From Prevotellaceae bacterium UBA1726 (GTDB taxonomy: Bacteria > Bacteroidota > Bacteroidia > Bacteroidales > Bacteroidaceae), in assembly GCA_002316005.1 (NCBI GenBank), contig DCIM01000063.1:1-64000 (forward strand): a stretch of DNA of 64,000 bases. The letters are read 5' to 3'. How positions within the stretch are numbered: the first letter of the stretch is position 1; the number at the start of each line of letters is the position of its first letter. The notes below the pieces were generated by a model. The model worked only from the letters and a program-made list of their open reading frames with translations. It was not told the origin of the DNA and ran no database searches. The translations under genes were made by a program, and so were the position numbers. Below, piece after piece: positions 25,142 through 34,552 of the stretch.

Positions 25142-25858
25142 ATGATTGAGCTGATACCAGCAATAGATATAATCGACGGAAAATGTGTACGTCTCACAAA
25201 GGGCGACTACGACCAGAAAAAGGTCTACAATGAGGATCCCGTGGCTCAGGCTAAGGAGTTTGAGGTTTTAGGATTCAAACGACTACATATTGTCGACCTT
25301 GACGGCGCAAAGTCGAAACACATTGTCAATGTAGATGTCCTAAAAAGAATCACCACGCAAACCAATCTCGTTGTAGATTTTGGAGGTGGAATCAAGTCGG
25401 AAGATGACATAGAAAAAGCTTTTGAGGCTGGCGCAGAGATGGTAACTGTTGGAAGTATTGCCGTAACACAACCGGAGTTATTCCTTTCGTGGCTTGACAA
25501 ATATGGTGCAGAGAAAATAATACTCGGTGCAGATGTACGCAACGGAAAGATTTCCATAAATGGTTGGAAGGAAGATTCTTCGGAAGATTTATTGCCATTC
25601 TTGAAGAAATATGTAGATGCCGGAGTGAAGAATGTCTTGTGTACTGAGATTTCAAAGGATGGTACATTAAGCGGCCCTGCAATTGAATTATATTCAAAAA
25701 TGATGAGCGAATATCCTATGCTGCACCTTATTGCATCCGGAGGAGTATCGTCAAACGATGATATTGTCAATCTTGAAAAATCAGGCATTCCTGCTGTAGT
25801 ATTTGGCAAGGCCTTTTACGAAGGGAAGATTGATATCGAAAAATTAAACATACAATAA
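25142..25858 (+). CDS. hisA: ProFAR isomerase HisA
   Basis: 238 residues, TIM barrel. N-terminal IELIPAIDIIDGKCVRLTKG with catalytic Asp, VVDFGGGIKSEDD and the C-terminal phosphate-binding HLIASGGVSSNDD. HisA isomerises ProFAR to PRFAR, the substrate of HisF/HisH. Order hisH-hisA-hisF-hisIE, with 4-6-bp gaps or overlaps, supports one operon. Confidence 0.96.
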   Translation: MIELIPAIDIIDGKCVRLTKGDYDQKKVYNEDPVAQAKEFEVLGFKRLHIVDLDGAKSKHIVNVDVLKRITTQTNLVVDFGGGIKSEDDIEKAFEAGAEMVTVGSIAVTQPELFLSWLDKYGAEKIILGADVRNGKISINGWKEDSSEDLLPFLKKYVDAGVKNVLCTEISKDGTLSGPAIELYSKMMSEYPMLHLIASGGVSSNDDIVNLEKSGIPAVVFGKAFYEGKIDIEKLNIQ

Positions 25859-25864
25859 ATACAT

Positions 25865-26629
25865 ATGAGTCGCGGACTTACAAAAAGAATAATCCCTTGC
25901 CTAGATGTCAAAAACGGTGAAACCGTAAAAGGCAGCAACTTCGTCAACCTTCGTTCTGCCGGTGATCCGGTGGAATTAGGTAAGGCATACAGCGACGCTG
26001 GTGCCGACGAGTTGTGCTTCCTTGACATTACAGCATCTTTTGAAGGCAGAAAGACCTTCACTGAGATGGTGACTCGTGTGGCTCAAGAGATAAACATTCC
26101 ATTTACCGTGGGTGGAGGAATAAACCAGCTTGAGGATGTTGAGCGACTTCTGTTCGCTGGTGCTGACAAGGTCAGTGTGAACTCCGCCGCTATTCGCCGA
26201 CCTGAACTGATTGACGAGATTGCAAACAAATTCGGTTCACAAGTATGCGTTTGTGCTATTGATGCACGACTTGACGAAGACGGATGGCATTGCTATACAA
26301 AAGGTGGTCGTGAAAGGCAAGAATTAGGTCTTTTTGACTGGGCTCGTGAAGCTCAGGAAAGAGGAGCCGGAGAGATTCTCTTCACTTCTATGAACCACGA
26401 TGGAGTGAAAGAAGGTTATGCTAATGAAGCACTTGCTCAACTTGCCGAATCGCTTTCCATTCCAATCATCGCCTCTGGTGGTGCTGGAAAGAAAGAGCAT
26501 TTCCGCGATGCATTCACAATAGGCAAGGCTGACGCAGCTCTTGCTGCTTCTGTATTCCATTTCGGAGAGATTCCGATTCCGGAACTCAAACAATATTTGA
26601 AAGAACAAAAAATAAATATAAGATTATGA
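25865..26629 (+). CDS. hisF: Imidazole glycerol phosphate synthase, cyclase subunit
   Basis: 254 residues, TIM barrel. KRIIPCLDVKNGETVKGSNF holds the first catalytic Asp; the second is in CVCAIDARLDEDGWHCYTKG. FTVGGGINQLEDV and IIASGGAGKKEHF are the phosphate grips. It makes imidazole glycerol phosphate and AICAR from PRFAR and ammonia supplied by HisH. Its stop overlaps the hisIE start (ATGA at 26626-26629). Confidence 0.96.
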   Translation: MSRGLTKRIIPCLDVKNGETVKGSNFVNLRSAGDPVELGKAYSDAGADELCFLDITASFEGRKTFTEMVTRVAQEINIPFTVGGGINQLEDVERLLFAGADKVSVNSAAIRRPELIDEIANKFGSQVCVCAIDARLDEDGWHCYTKGGRERQELGLFDWAREAQERGAGEILFTSMNHDGVKEGYANEALAQLAESLSIPIIASGGAGKKEHFRDAFTIGKADAALAASVFHFGEIPIPELKQYLKEQKINIRL

Positions 26630-27237
26630 TTGATTTCGAAAAGATGGGAGGATTGGTTCCTGCCATCGTTCAGGATGCAAAAACAAAAACCGTGCTGATG
26701 CTCGGTTACATGAATGAAGAGGCTTACAACAAGACTCTCGAAACAAAGAAAGTAACTTTCTGGAGCCGTAGTCGTAATGAGTTGTGGACAAAAGGTGAAA
26801 CATCCGGCAACTTTCTCAACCTTGTCGATATAAAGGTGGATTGCGACAACGACGCACTCCTTGTAAAGGCTAATCCAGACGGACCTACATGCCACAAAGG
26901 CACTGATACTTGCTGGGCAGAGAAGAACGAGATGAATCCATTGCTATTCCTAACCGAACTGCAGGACTTCGTCATCAAGCGTCACGAGGAGATGCCTGAA
27001 GGTTCATATACAACATCGCTCTTCAATGACGGTTTGAACCGCATGGCTCAGAAGGTTGGTGAAGAGGCTCTCGAACTCGTTATTGAAGCATGTAATGGCA
27101 CCAACGAGCGAATGATTTACGAGGGCTCTGACATGCTCTATCATCTCATCGTTCTCCTAACAAGCAAGGGCTTGCGCATCGAGGATATGGCTGCAGAACT
27201 CATCGAGCGTCATAATCCAGGTTGGAAAAAACATTAA
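26626..27237 (+). CDS. hisIE: Bifunctional phosphoribosyl-AMP cyclohydrolase / phosphoribosyl-ATP pyrophosphohydrolase
   Basis: 203 residues. The N-terminal half is HisI (VLMLGYMNEEAYNKTLETKK, FWSRSRNELWTKGETSGNFL, with metal ligands in DCDNDA and C/H residues of GPTCHKGTDTC). The C-terminal half, from about residue 110, is HisE (QKVGEEALELVIEACNGTNE, SDMLYHLIVLL). It carries out steps 2 and 3 of histidine synthesis. Last his gene in the run. Confidence 0.95.
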   Translation: MIDFEKMGGLVPAIVQDAKTKTVLMLGYMNEEAYNKTLETKKVTFWSRSRNELWTKGETSGNFLNLVDIKVDCDNDALLVKANPDGPTCHKGTDTCWAEKNEMNPLLFLTELQDFVIKRHEEMPEGSYTTSLFNDGLNRMAQKVGEEALELVIEACNGTNERMIYEGSDMLYHLIVLLTSKGLRIEDMAAELIERHNPGWKKH

Positions 27238-27274
27238 GAATTAGTAACAACAAACATATAATCCGATTAGCAAG

Positions 27275-27976
27275 ATGTTAATAGATTATCAGAATGTAAA
27301 TGTATACCAAGGTGAGAAACTGATTCTCGACAAGGTCAACTTCAAGGCCGACGAGGGTGAGTTCATATACATCATTGGTAAGGTGGGCTCTGGAAAGAGT
27401 TCTCTTTTGAAAACCATGTATGCCGAACTCGACATCTATGATGACGAGGCTGACAAGGCCGAAGTGATGGGCCGCGATATGGTGAAGCTCAAGCGTAAGG
27501 AAATTCCTGCCCTTCGACGCGAAATGGGTATAATCTTTCAGGACTTCCAGCTACTTCATCGTCGTACAGTAAAGAAAAACCTCGAGTTTGTTCTCAAAGC
27601 AACTCAGTGGAAATACAAGGACCGTATTGAGGAGCGTATCGACAAGGTTCTCGAAGCTGTTGGCATGCTCGACAAAAAAAATGTGCGTCCTCACGAACTA
27701 TCTGGTGGTGAACAGCAGCGTGTGGCTATTGCCCGTGCATTGCTCAATGGTCCAAAGGTTATTATTGCCGATGAACCAACAGGAAACCTCGACCCTGAGA
27801 CGGCCACACAGATTGTAAGTTTGCTCAAGGAAATAAGCAAGCAGGGCACAGCTGTGATTATGTCTACTCACAACTGGGGCATGCTTGAGCAGTTCCCTGG
27901 CATCGTCTATAAATGCAAAGATGGTCAATTGCTTGAAGTGACAAATCAGCAGGTCGACGAAGAGGATTTTGAATAA
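27275..27976 (+). CDS. ftsE: ABC-transporter ATPase, FtsE-like
   Basis: 233 residues: Walker A IGKVGSGKSSLLKTMYAELD, signature LSGGEQQRVAIARALLNGPK, Walker B VIIADEPTGNLDPETA and the switch His in MSTHNWGML. The close match to FtsE (FQDFQLLHRRTVKKNLEFVL) indicates the cell-division ATPase that, with FtsX, activates wall hydrolases at the septum. No ftsX follows: the next gene is lysC. A lolD-type ATPase is the alternative. Confidence 0.75.
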   Translation: MLIDYQNVNVYQGEKLILDKVNFKADEGEFIYIIGKVGSGKSSLLKTMYAELDIYDDEADKAEVMGRDMVKLKRKEIPALRREMGIIFQDFQLLHRRTVKKNLEFVLKATQWKYKDRIEERIDKVLEAVGMLDKKNVRPHELSGGEQQRVAIARALLNGPKVIIADEPTGNLDPETATQIVSLLKEISKQGTAVIMSTHNWGMLEQFPGIVYKCKDGQLLEVTNQQVDEEDFE

Positions 27977-28014
27977 TTTAGAATAAAGAACAAAACAAAA
28001 TAAAAAAAACGATT

Positions 28015-29334
28015 ATGAAAGTAATGAAATTCGGCGGCACTTCTGTCGGCTCTCCTGAGCGCATGAAGAATGTTGCCAAACTGGTTACAAAGTCTGGCGA
28101 ACCTACCTTTGTGGTACTTTCTGCCATGTCAGGTACAACAAACTCTCTTGTTGAGATCAGCAACTATCTCTACAAGAAGAACCCTGAGGGAGCTAACGAA
28201 GTTATCAATCAACTCGAGGTTAAATATCTCAGTCATGTAGAGGAACTCTTCAGCACAGACGAGTACAAAACATTGACACGCGATTTCCTCAAGCAGGAGT
28301 TCAAGTATCTGCGTTCTTTCACAAAGGAGCTTTTCACAAGTTTCGAGGAAAAGTCTATTGTTGCTCAGGGTGAGATTATCAGCACAAACATGGTTGTAAA
28401 CTACCTCAAGGAATGTGGCATCAATGCTGTTCTTCTCTCAGCTCTCGACTTCATGCGCACTGACAAGAACTCTGAGCCTGATGCTGAGTACATCAAGGAA
28501 AAACTCGCTCAGGTTATGAAGCAGAATGAGGGTTATCAGGTTTACATCACTCAGGGTTTCATCTGCCGCAATGCCTACGGCGAGATTGACAACCTCCTCC
28601 GTGGTGGTTCCGACTACACAGCAAGCCTTATCGGTGCTGCTCTTCCTGCTGACGAGATTCAGATCTGGACAGATATCGATGGTATGCACAACAACGACCC
28701 TCGTGTTGTTGACAAGACAGAGGCTGTTCATCAACTCAACTTCGAAGAGGCTGCAGAGTTGGCTTACTTCGGCGCAAAGATCCTCCACCCTACTTGTATC
28801 CAGCCTGCTAAGTATGCTGGCATTCCTGTTCGTCTTCTGAACACAATGGATCCTGAGGCTCAAGGCACAATCATCGACAATGTCATTCTCCGTGGAAAGA
28901 TTAAGGCTGTCGCTGCAAAGGACAACATCACTGCTATCAAGATCAAGTCATCGCGCATGCTTCTTGCTACTGGTTTCCTTCGCAAGATCTTCGAGATTTT
29001 CGAGAGTTACAACACTCCTATCGACATGATTGCGACAAGTGAGGTCGGTGTGTCAATGTCTATCGACAACGACAAGCACCTCAACGACATCGTTGATGAA
29101 TTGAAGAAGTTCGGTACTGTCACTGTCGATCAGGACATGTGTATCATCTGTGTAGTTGGCGATCTCGACTGGGCAAACCTTGGTTTCGAGGCTCTCGCTA
29201 CAGAGGCAATGAAGAACATCCCTGTCCGCATGATTTCTTACGGTGGTTCAAACTACAATATCTCGTTCCTTATCCGCGAGGCTGACAAGAAGCGTGCATT
29301 GCAGAGTCTGAGCGACAATCTTTTCAATAACTAA
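28015..29334 (+). CDS. lysC: Aspartate kinase
   Basis: 439 residues. The kinase motif VMKFGGTSVGSPERM at the start, the aspartate-binding part around FIATQG-like TQGFICRNAYGEIDNLLRGG and SDYTASLIGAALPADEIQIW, and two ACT-type segments at the C-terminus (from ITAIKIKSSRMLLATGFLRK). Phosphorylates aspartate, first step to lysine/diaminopimelate, threonine and methionine. The monofunctional layout without homoserine dehydrogenase fits a lysine-branch enzyme, and lysA is the next gene. Confidence 0.93.
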   Translation: MKVMKFGGTSVGSPERMKNVAKLVTKSGEPTFVVLSAMSGTTNSLVEISNYLYKKNPEGANEVINQLEVKYLSHVEELFSTDEYKTLTRDFLKQEFKYLRSFTKELFTSFEEKSIVAQGEIISTNMVVNYLKECGINAVLLSALDFMRTDKNSEPDAEYIKEKLAQVMKQNEGYQVYITQGFICRNAYGEIDNLLRGGSDYTASLIGAALPADEIQIWTDIDGMHNNDPRVVDKTEAVHQLNFEEAAELAYFGAKILHPTCIQPAKYAGIPVRLLNTMDPEAQGTIIDNVILRGKIKAVAAKDNITAIKIKSSRMLLATGFLRKIFEIFESYNTPIDMIATSEVGVSMSIDNDKHLNDIVDELKKFGTVTVDQDMCIICVVGDLDWANLGFEALATEAMKNIPVRMISYGGSNYNISFLIREADKKRALQSLSDNLFNN

Positions 29335-29354
29335 TCAGATTTGATATAAATTAA

Positions 29355-29376
29355 TGGTGGGGTAATCTCCCCACCA
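29355..29376 (+). other. GC-rich stem-loop between lysC and lysA
   Basis: TGGTGGGG, loop TAATCT, CCCCACCA: a perfect 8-bp stem 20 bp after the lysC stop, without a T-tract. A second GGGG/CCCC pair follows at 29394-29413. It may stabilise the lysC 3' end or set the lysC/lysA ratio. Confidence 0.5.
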
Positions 29377-29421
29377 ATGTTTCAACATAACCAGGGGGAG
29401 TGATGTGCCCCATTATATATT

Positions 29422-30582
29422 ATGAAGGGAATTTTTCCAATAGAGAGATTTAAAGGTGTAGAGACACCTTTCTATTATTATGATACAGCAATTCTTCGTG
29501 AAACGCTGAAAACTATCAATAACGAGGTCAGTAAGCACGAGGGATTTGAGGTTCATTATGCCGTAAAGGCAAATGCAAATGCCAAGATTCTCAATATCAT
29601 CAGTAACAGCGGACTTGGTGCCGACTGTGTCAGTGGTGGCGAGATTCGTGCCAGCCTTGCTGCAGGTTTCCCTGCCAACAAGATTGTGTATGCTGGCGTG
29701 GGCAAAAGCGACTGGGAGATAAACCTCGGACTTGAGAAGGATATCTTCTGCTTCAATGTAGAGAGTATTCCTGAACTCGAGATTATCAACGAGTTGGCTG
29801 AGAAGCAGGGCAAAGTGGCTCAGGTGGCTTTCCGCATCAATCCAAATGTGGGTGCTCATACTCACGCCAACATCACCACAGGCTTGGCTGAGAACAAGTT
29901 TGGCATTGCCATGGAGGATATGGAGACGGTCATTGAAGAGGCGGCAAAGATGAAGAATGTGCGTTTCATCGGACTCCACTTCCATATCGGTAGTCAGATT
30001 CTTGAGATGGACGACTTCGTGGCTCTTTGCAATCGTATCAACGAACTGCAGAACAAGCTCGAGGCTCATCGTATCAAGGTAGAGAATATCAATGTCGGTG
30101 GTGGTCTTGGCATCAGCTACGACCATCCTAACCGCCAGCCGATTCCTGGTTTTGCTGAGTATTTCGATACTTACGCTCGCCATCTGAAGTTGCGTCCTGG
30201 TCAGAAGTTGCATTTCGAACTTGGTCGTGCCGTAGTGGCTCAGTGTGGTTCACTTATCACACAGACTCTCTACATCAAGCAGGGTTCGTTCAAGCAGTTC
30301 TGCATTGTTGATGCGGGCATGACCGACCTGATTCGTCCTGCTCTCTATCAGGCTTACCACAAGATTGAGAACATCTCAAGCGATGAACCTGTAGAGACTT
30401 ACGATGTTGTTGGTCCTATTTGCGAGTCGAGCGATGTCTTTGCCAAGGCTATCGACATCAACAAGGCTCATCGTGGCGACCTCATCGCTCTTCGTTCTGC
30501 CGGTGCCTATGGCGAGATTATGGCATCGCAGTATAACTGCCGCAAGTTACCTGTTGGCTACACCACAGAGGACTTCGCATAA
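29422..30582 (+). CDS. lysA: Diaminopimelate decarboxylase
   Basis: 386 residues of the PLP-dependent fold-III type. PLP lysine in VHYAVKANANAKIL, phosphate loop NVGGGLGISYD, LHFELGRAVVAQCG, and the dimer-donated Cys in GPICESSDVFAKAIDINK. Converts meso-diaminopimelate to lysine. With lysC it places the ends of the lysine pathway side by side. Starts 87 bp after lysC with a stem-loop between them. Confidence 0.94.
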   Translation: MKGIFPIERFKGVETPFYYYDTAILRETLKTINNEVSKHEGFEVHYAVKANANAKILNIISNSGLGADCVSGGEIRASLAAGFPANKIVYAGVGKSDWEINLGLEKDIFCFNVESIPELEIINELAEKQGKVAQVAFRINPNVGAHTHANITTGLAENKFGIAMEDMETVIEEAAKMKNVRFIGLHFHIGSQILEMDDFVALCNRINELQNKLEAHRIKVENINVGGGLGISYDHPNRQPIPGFAEYFDTYARHLKLRPGQKLHFELGRAVVAQCGSLITQTLYIKQGSFKQFCIVDAGMTDLIRPALYQAYHKIENISSDEPVETYDVVGPICESSDVFAKAIDINKAHRGDLIALRSAGAYGEIMASQYNCRKLPVGYTTEDFA

Positions 30583-30601
30583 CATTTACAAATTCTAAGG
30601 A

Positions 30602-31750
30602 ATGAACATTTCCATATTGGTTATATCCATCTGCTGCAGTCTGATACTTCTATCAGTAATAAGCTGCGTGATGAACCCTCTCTTCCGAATGCCGAAATCA
30701 GCAACGGAGGTGATAGAGGAGGAAGAACAAACAATTCTCCCTCCACTTTCTGTCATAATTGCCGTCAACGACAATGCTTCTGTTCTGGAGCGCAACCTTC
30801 CTTTGTTCCTTGCTCAGGAATACGAACCTGGCTTTCAACTTATCATTGTTGCCAACGAGGGCGACTCTCTTGCCGATGATGTGATAAAACGATTCAAGCA
30901 ATACGACAATATTCAGTCCACATTCATCCCGAAGACTCATTTCTATGTGAGTCGCGAAAAACTTGGGGTGACTCTGGGCGTCAAGGCGGCAAAGAACGAA
31001 TGGTGTCTGCTTGTCGACGACCTTTGCTACCCAGAAAGCAACCACTGGCTTGCCGAAATGGGTAAGGCATGCACCGACGCCAGAAACATCGTTGTGGGAT
31101 ATTGCAACTACGACAACGAAAGCAAGTCTTTCCAGCGTTTTGCGCGTCTTCGTCATTTTGCTTATCTCTGGCGCGAGGCGGTAAAAGGTGTGCCTTATGC
31201 TGCCAACTATGCCAATATGGCGTTCCGTAAGTCTGACTTTATTGCCGGCGATGGCTATCGCGACAATCTCGAGTGTGTTCGAGGCGAATACGACTTTATT
31301 ATTAATAAGTACGCACGCACGAGAAAAACGGGCATCGTAACTTCTGCAGAGGGTTCTCTCACCGAGGTTGCTCCTTCTAACTCTCTGTGGCATAAACGCC
31401 GTATCTTCTACATCCACTCTACAAAGTTAATGCATCACGGATTCTGCCACAAGGCGCTTAGTTTCCTCGACTCCCTCCTACTCCATCTCACATGGATTTG
31501 CTGTCTGGCTTTTGGCGTTCTTGGAGGTATCTTCCAAAACTGGGTTGTCCTTGCAGCTGCCGTCATTGCTTTGATTATCAACATAGTATGGCGTTCTGCT
31601 ACAGGAAAGAATGCCACTCTCCGTCTTCACGAGGACATCTCCTACGGTGCTATAATCTGGTTTGAACTGACTTCCGTTTGGCACTCTTTGGCTGACCGTA
31701 TTCGCTACTGGCGTGCCGATAAATACGACTTCACTTGTCATAAGCTATGA
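30602..31750 (+). CDS. Membrane glycosyltransferase, family 2
   Basis: 382 residues. One N-terminal membrane helix (ISILVISICCSLILLSVISC), then a GT2 GT-A domain: PPLSVIIAVNDNASVLERNL, LGVTLGVKAAKNEWCLLVDD (DD of the DxD-type motif), and a later segment with RGEYDFIINKYA. Two membrane helices lie near the C-terminus (CLAFGVLGGIFQNWVVLAAA, then VIALIINIVWR). Such enzymes add sugars to lipid-linked or surface glycans. The next gene overlaps by 4 bp and also looks glycosyltransferase-like, so the two probably work together. Confidence 0.8.
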   Translation: MNISILVISICCSLILLSVISCVMNPLFRMPKSATEVIEEEEQTILPPLSVIIAVNDNASVLERNLPLFLAQEYEPGFQLIIVANEGDSLADDVIKRFKQYDNIQSTFIPKTHFYVSREKLGVTLGVKAAKNEWCLLVDDLCYPESNHWLAEMGKACTDARNIVVGYCNYDNESKSFQRFARLRHFAYLWREAVKGVPYAANYANMAFRKSDFIAGDGYRDNLECVRGEYDFIINKYARTRKTGIVTSAEGSLTEVAPSNSLWHKRRIFYIHSTKLMHHGFCHKALSFLDSLLLHLTWICCLAFGVLGGIFQNWVVLAAAVIALIINIVWRSATGKNATLRLHEDISYGAIIWFELTSVWHSLADRIRYWRADKYDFTCHKL

Positions 31751-32535
31751 GAATAAGACTATTCCTTGGGGCTGATCCTGACAACAACAAGATTGCAGGA
31801 AAGATGCTCGACATACTGAAAGAAGAACTGTTGAAGGATTCGTCCATCGTTCTTACCGACGAAAACCCTGATGTCATCCATTTCATCGGGGCATGGACTC
31901 CTACTGCTGTCGGAATAGCGAAGGATGCTATGACGAAGTTCATCGCCACCGTCCATACGCCTCTTGGATGTCTCTGTCCTTGGCAGAAACCAAGTTCGTC
32001 GCATGTCAAACTGACATCAAGATGCTCTGCCATCATCTCGGCGGGAAAGATGGAACAGGAACTTCTCGACGATGGTAATCGCCAGAACCTTCAGATGATT
32101 CTCAATCCTGTAGTGACTGCCACAACCCAACCTGCCACGATGGTATCTGAATACAAGGCGGTATATGGCCGCATTGTCAAATCTACCGACGACAGTCTCT
32201 GGAACGAGGTTGAGCGCAAGGTGAAAATGATCAAGGAAAACGACAGCGTCATACTTAATATCTGCAAAAACCTGCTTTATGCGCAGTATCTGTCGCACCG
32301 CAAGAACATCCCGATGATTTTCCTTAACGGACTGTCGGAGATATTTGTCAAAAGCGACTACGACGAGGATCGTCTTGGTGAGGTGCTCAAACTGATTCAT
32401 CTCTTCCAGTTCACCCAGCGATTGGAGTTCGTCATGCAGGAAAAGGCTAATCTTACCGAGGGATTCATGCCTCTGCCTCTCAAGGAGGACAAGGTAGCAA
32501 AATCTCTCCTCGCAATGATCACCGACTACAAATAG
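31747..32535 (+). CDS. Glycosyltransferase-like protein (GT4-type fold), divergent
   Basis: 262 residues, start overlapping the GT2 stop (ATGA). The opening resembles a Rossmann GT-B N-domain: DVIHFIGAWTPTAVGIAKDA, then TKFIATVHTPLGCLCPWQKP, where GT4 enzymes have the 'tvHd' acceptor motif. The expected C-terminal nucleotide-sugar EX7E motif is not evident and the protein is short for a GT-B enzyme. It may be a reduced or accessory glycosyltransferase acting with the preceding gene. Family assignment is tentative. Confidence 0.5.
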   Translation: MRIRLFLGADPDNNKIAGKMLDILKEELLKDSSIVLTDENPDVIHFIGAWTPTAVGIAKDAMTKFIATVHTPLGCLCPWQKPSSSHVKLTSRCSAIISAGKMEQELLDDGNRQNLQMILNPVVTATTQPATMVSEYKAVYGRIVKSTDDSLWNEVERKVKMIKENDSVILNICKNLLYAQYLSHRKNIPMIFLNGLSEIFVKSDYDEDRLGEVLKLIHLFQFTQRLEFVMQEKANLTEGFMPLPLKEDKVAKSLLAMITDYK

Positions 32536-32568
32536 TACATCGTACATCACAACATCGTACATCAATAT

Positions 32569-34551
32569 ATGCCAAATAAAAGATACAACCTCAAACGCGA
32601 CAAACGCTATCTGGAACTGCTTTCTCTGTCTTTTCCTACGGTAGCGGCTGCAAGCACCGAGATAATCAACCTTCAGGCCATTCTCAACTTGCCTAAAGGT
32701 ACTGAGCATTTCCTTGCCGATATCCACGGCGAGCATCAGGCTTTCCTTCATGTGCTAAAGAATGCTTCGGGTAACATCAAACGAAAGGTCAACGAACTCT
32801 TCGGTTCGCAGATGACTCTCGCCGAGAAGCGCGACTTCTGCTCGCTCATCTACTATCCTGAGGAGAAACTGGTTCTCATCAAGGAACGCGACGAGGATCT
32901 GAACACATGGTATTACAACACCATCAACATGCTGGTGACTCTCTGCCGCGAGGTGGCAAGCAAATACACTCGTTCGAAGGTTCGCAAGGCTCTGCCTGAG
33001 GATTTCTCTTACATCATCCAGGAACTGCTCAACGAGAACACAGGCTTCCACAACAAAAAGGCGTATGTGAAGGTCATCATCGAGACTATCATCTCTACTG
33101 GTCGTGCCGACGATTTCATCATCACCATTTCGAATGTCATCCAGCGTCTCATCATTGATGAGTTGCATATTCTTGGCGACATCTACGACCGTGGCCCTGG
33201 TGCTCACATCATCCTCGACACTCTACGCCATTATCATAGTTGGGACATCCAATGGGGCAACCACGATGTGCTCTGGATGGGTGCTTGTGCGGGCAACGAT
33301 GCTTGTATATGCAATGTAATCCGTCTTTCTCTGCGCTACTCCAACCTCACAACGCTCGAGGATGGATACGGCATCAACATGATGCCTCTGGCTGCTTTTG
33401 CCATGGAGACTTACAAGGACGACCCTTGCGAGGAATTCATCCCAAAGACTATAGGCAAGGATTCTGAAACGGAGAAGATGACTCGTCTCACGGCTCAGAT
33501 GCACAAGGCTATATCGGTTCTTCAGTTCAAGGCGGAGGCTGAAATCATAAAGCGTCATCCTAACTGGAAGATGGCCGACAGATGCTTGCTCGACAGCATC
33601 GACTATGAGCGTGGCACGATAACTATTGACGGTAAGGAATATCCGCTCAAGAGCAATCTCTTCCCTACCATCGACCCTGCTAATCCTTCGCTCATGAACG
33701 ACGAGGAGAAGGAGCTGATGCATCGTCTGCGCCACTCGTTCATGGTGAGCGAGAAATTAGGCAAGCATATCCGTGCCATTCTGCGCCACGGTTCGATGTA
33801 CAGCGTATGCAACGGCAACCTGCTCTACCATGCTGCCATTCCTCTCAACGATGACGGTTCAATGCGTTCTGTCGAGATTGGCGAGGGACATTTCTATGAC
33901 GGCATGGAACTGCTCGATGCTATCGACCTTACCATCCGACTGGCGTTCCAGGCTGATGCCGACCCTGACGATAAGAGTTTCGCTCGCGACTATTTCCTCT
34001 ATCTATGGTGTGGTCCTGAGAGCCCTCTGTTCAATAAGTCGAAGATGGCTACCTTCGAGCGATATTTCATCGATGCTCCAGAGACTCACCACGAGGAAAA
34101 GGGCAACTATTTCAAACTGCGCGACAGTGAGGAGGAGGCTGAGCGTATCCTCAACGAGTTCCATGTCGAGGGAAAGAACCGCCATATCATTAACGGCCAT
34201 GTGCCTGTTCATGCAGCCGAGGGCGAGAACCCTATCAAGGCGGGTGGAAAACTGATGGTCATCGACGGTGGATTCTCGCAGCCTTACCACAAGACAACGG
34301 GCATCGCGGGCTACACCTTGGTTTATCACTCGCGTGGTTTCCAACTGGTGCAGCACGAACCGTTCACTTCTACTGCCGAGGCTATTCAGAAGGGTACCGA
34401 CATTAAGTCTACGACTCAGATTGTCGAGATGAGTTCGCATCGTATGCTCGTTGCCGACACTGATCGTGGCAAGGAACTGAAACAGCAGATCATCGACCTT
34501 AAGGAATTACTCTATGCCTACCGTCATGGGTGGGTAAAAGAAATTGAATAA
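32569..34551 (+). CDS. fbp: Fructose-1,6-bisphosphatase, class 3
   Basis: 660 residues, the usual length for this class. Metallophosphatase core: GTEHFLADIHGEHQAFLHVL, HILGDIYDRGPGAHIILDTL, IQWGNHDVLWMGACAGNDAC and IINGHVPVHAAEGENPIKAG. Makes fructose-6-phosphate in gluconeogenesis. A 33-bp leader with two CATCGTACATCA-type repeats precedes it. It is followed 1 bp later by the glucosaminidase gene. Confidence 0.95.
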   Translation: MPNKRYNLKRDKRYLELLSLSFPTVAAASTEIINLQAILNLPKGTEHFLADIHGEHQAFLHVLKNASGNIKRKVNELFGSQMTLAEKRDFCSLIYYPEEKLVLIKERDEDLNTWYYNTINMLVTLCREVASKYTRSKVRKALPEDFSYIIQELLNENTGFHNKKAYVKVIIETIISTGRADDFIITISNVIQRLIIDELHILGDIYDRGPGAHIILDTLRHYHSWDIQWGNHDVLWMGACAGNDACICNVIRLSLRYSNLTTLEDGYGINMMPLAAFAMETYKDDPCEEFIPKTIGKDSETEKMTRLTAQMHKAISVLQFKAEAEIIKRHPNWKMADRCLLDSIDYERGTITIDGKEYPLKSNLFPTIDPANPSLMNDEEKELMHRLRHSFMVSEKLGKHIRAILRHGSMYSVCNGNLLYHAAIPLNDDGSMRSVEIGEGHFYDGMELLDAIDLTIRLAFQADADPDDKSFARDYFLYLWCGPESPLFNKSKMATFERYFIDAPETHHEEKGNYFKLRDSEEEAERILNEFHVEGKNRHIINGHVPVHAAEGENPIKAGGKLMVIDGGFSQPYHKTTGIAGYTLVYHSRGFQLVQHEPFTSTAEAIQKGTDIKSTTQIVEMSSHRMLVADTDRGKELKQQIIDLKELLYAYRHGWVKEIE

Positions 34552-34552
34552 T

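Noticed and set aside
32537..32568. CATCGTACATCA direct repeats before fbp as a regulatory site
   Set aside because: Short simple repeats of this kind (also AAATCA- and ACAATTG-type leaders at 35477, 39406, 40620, 52020 and 63073) look like general low-complexity leaders; no symmetry or partner site seen.
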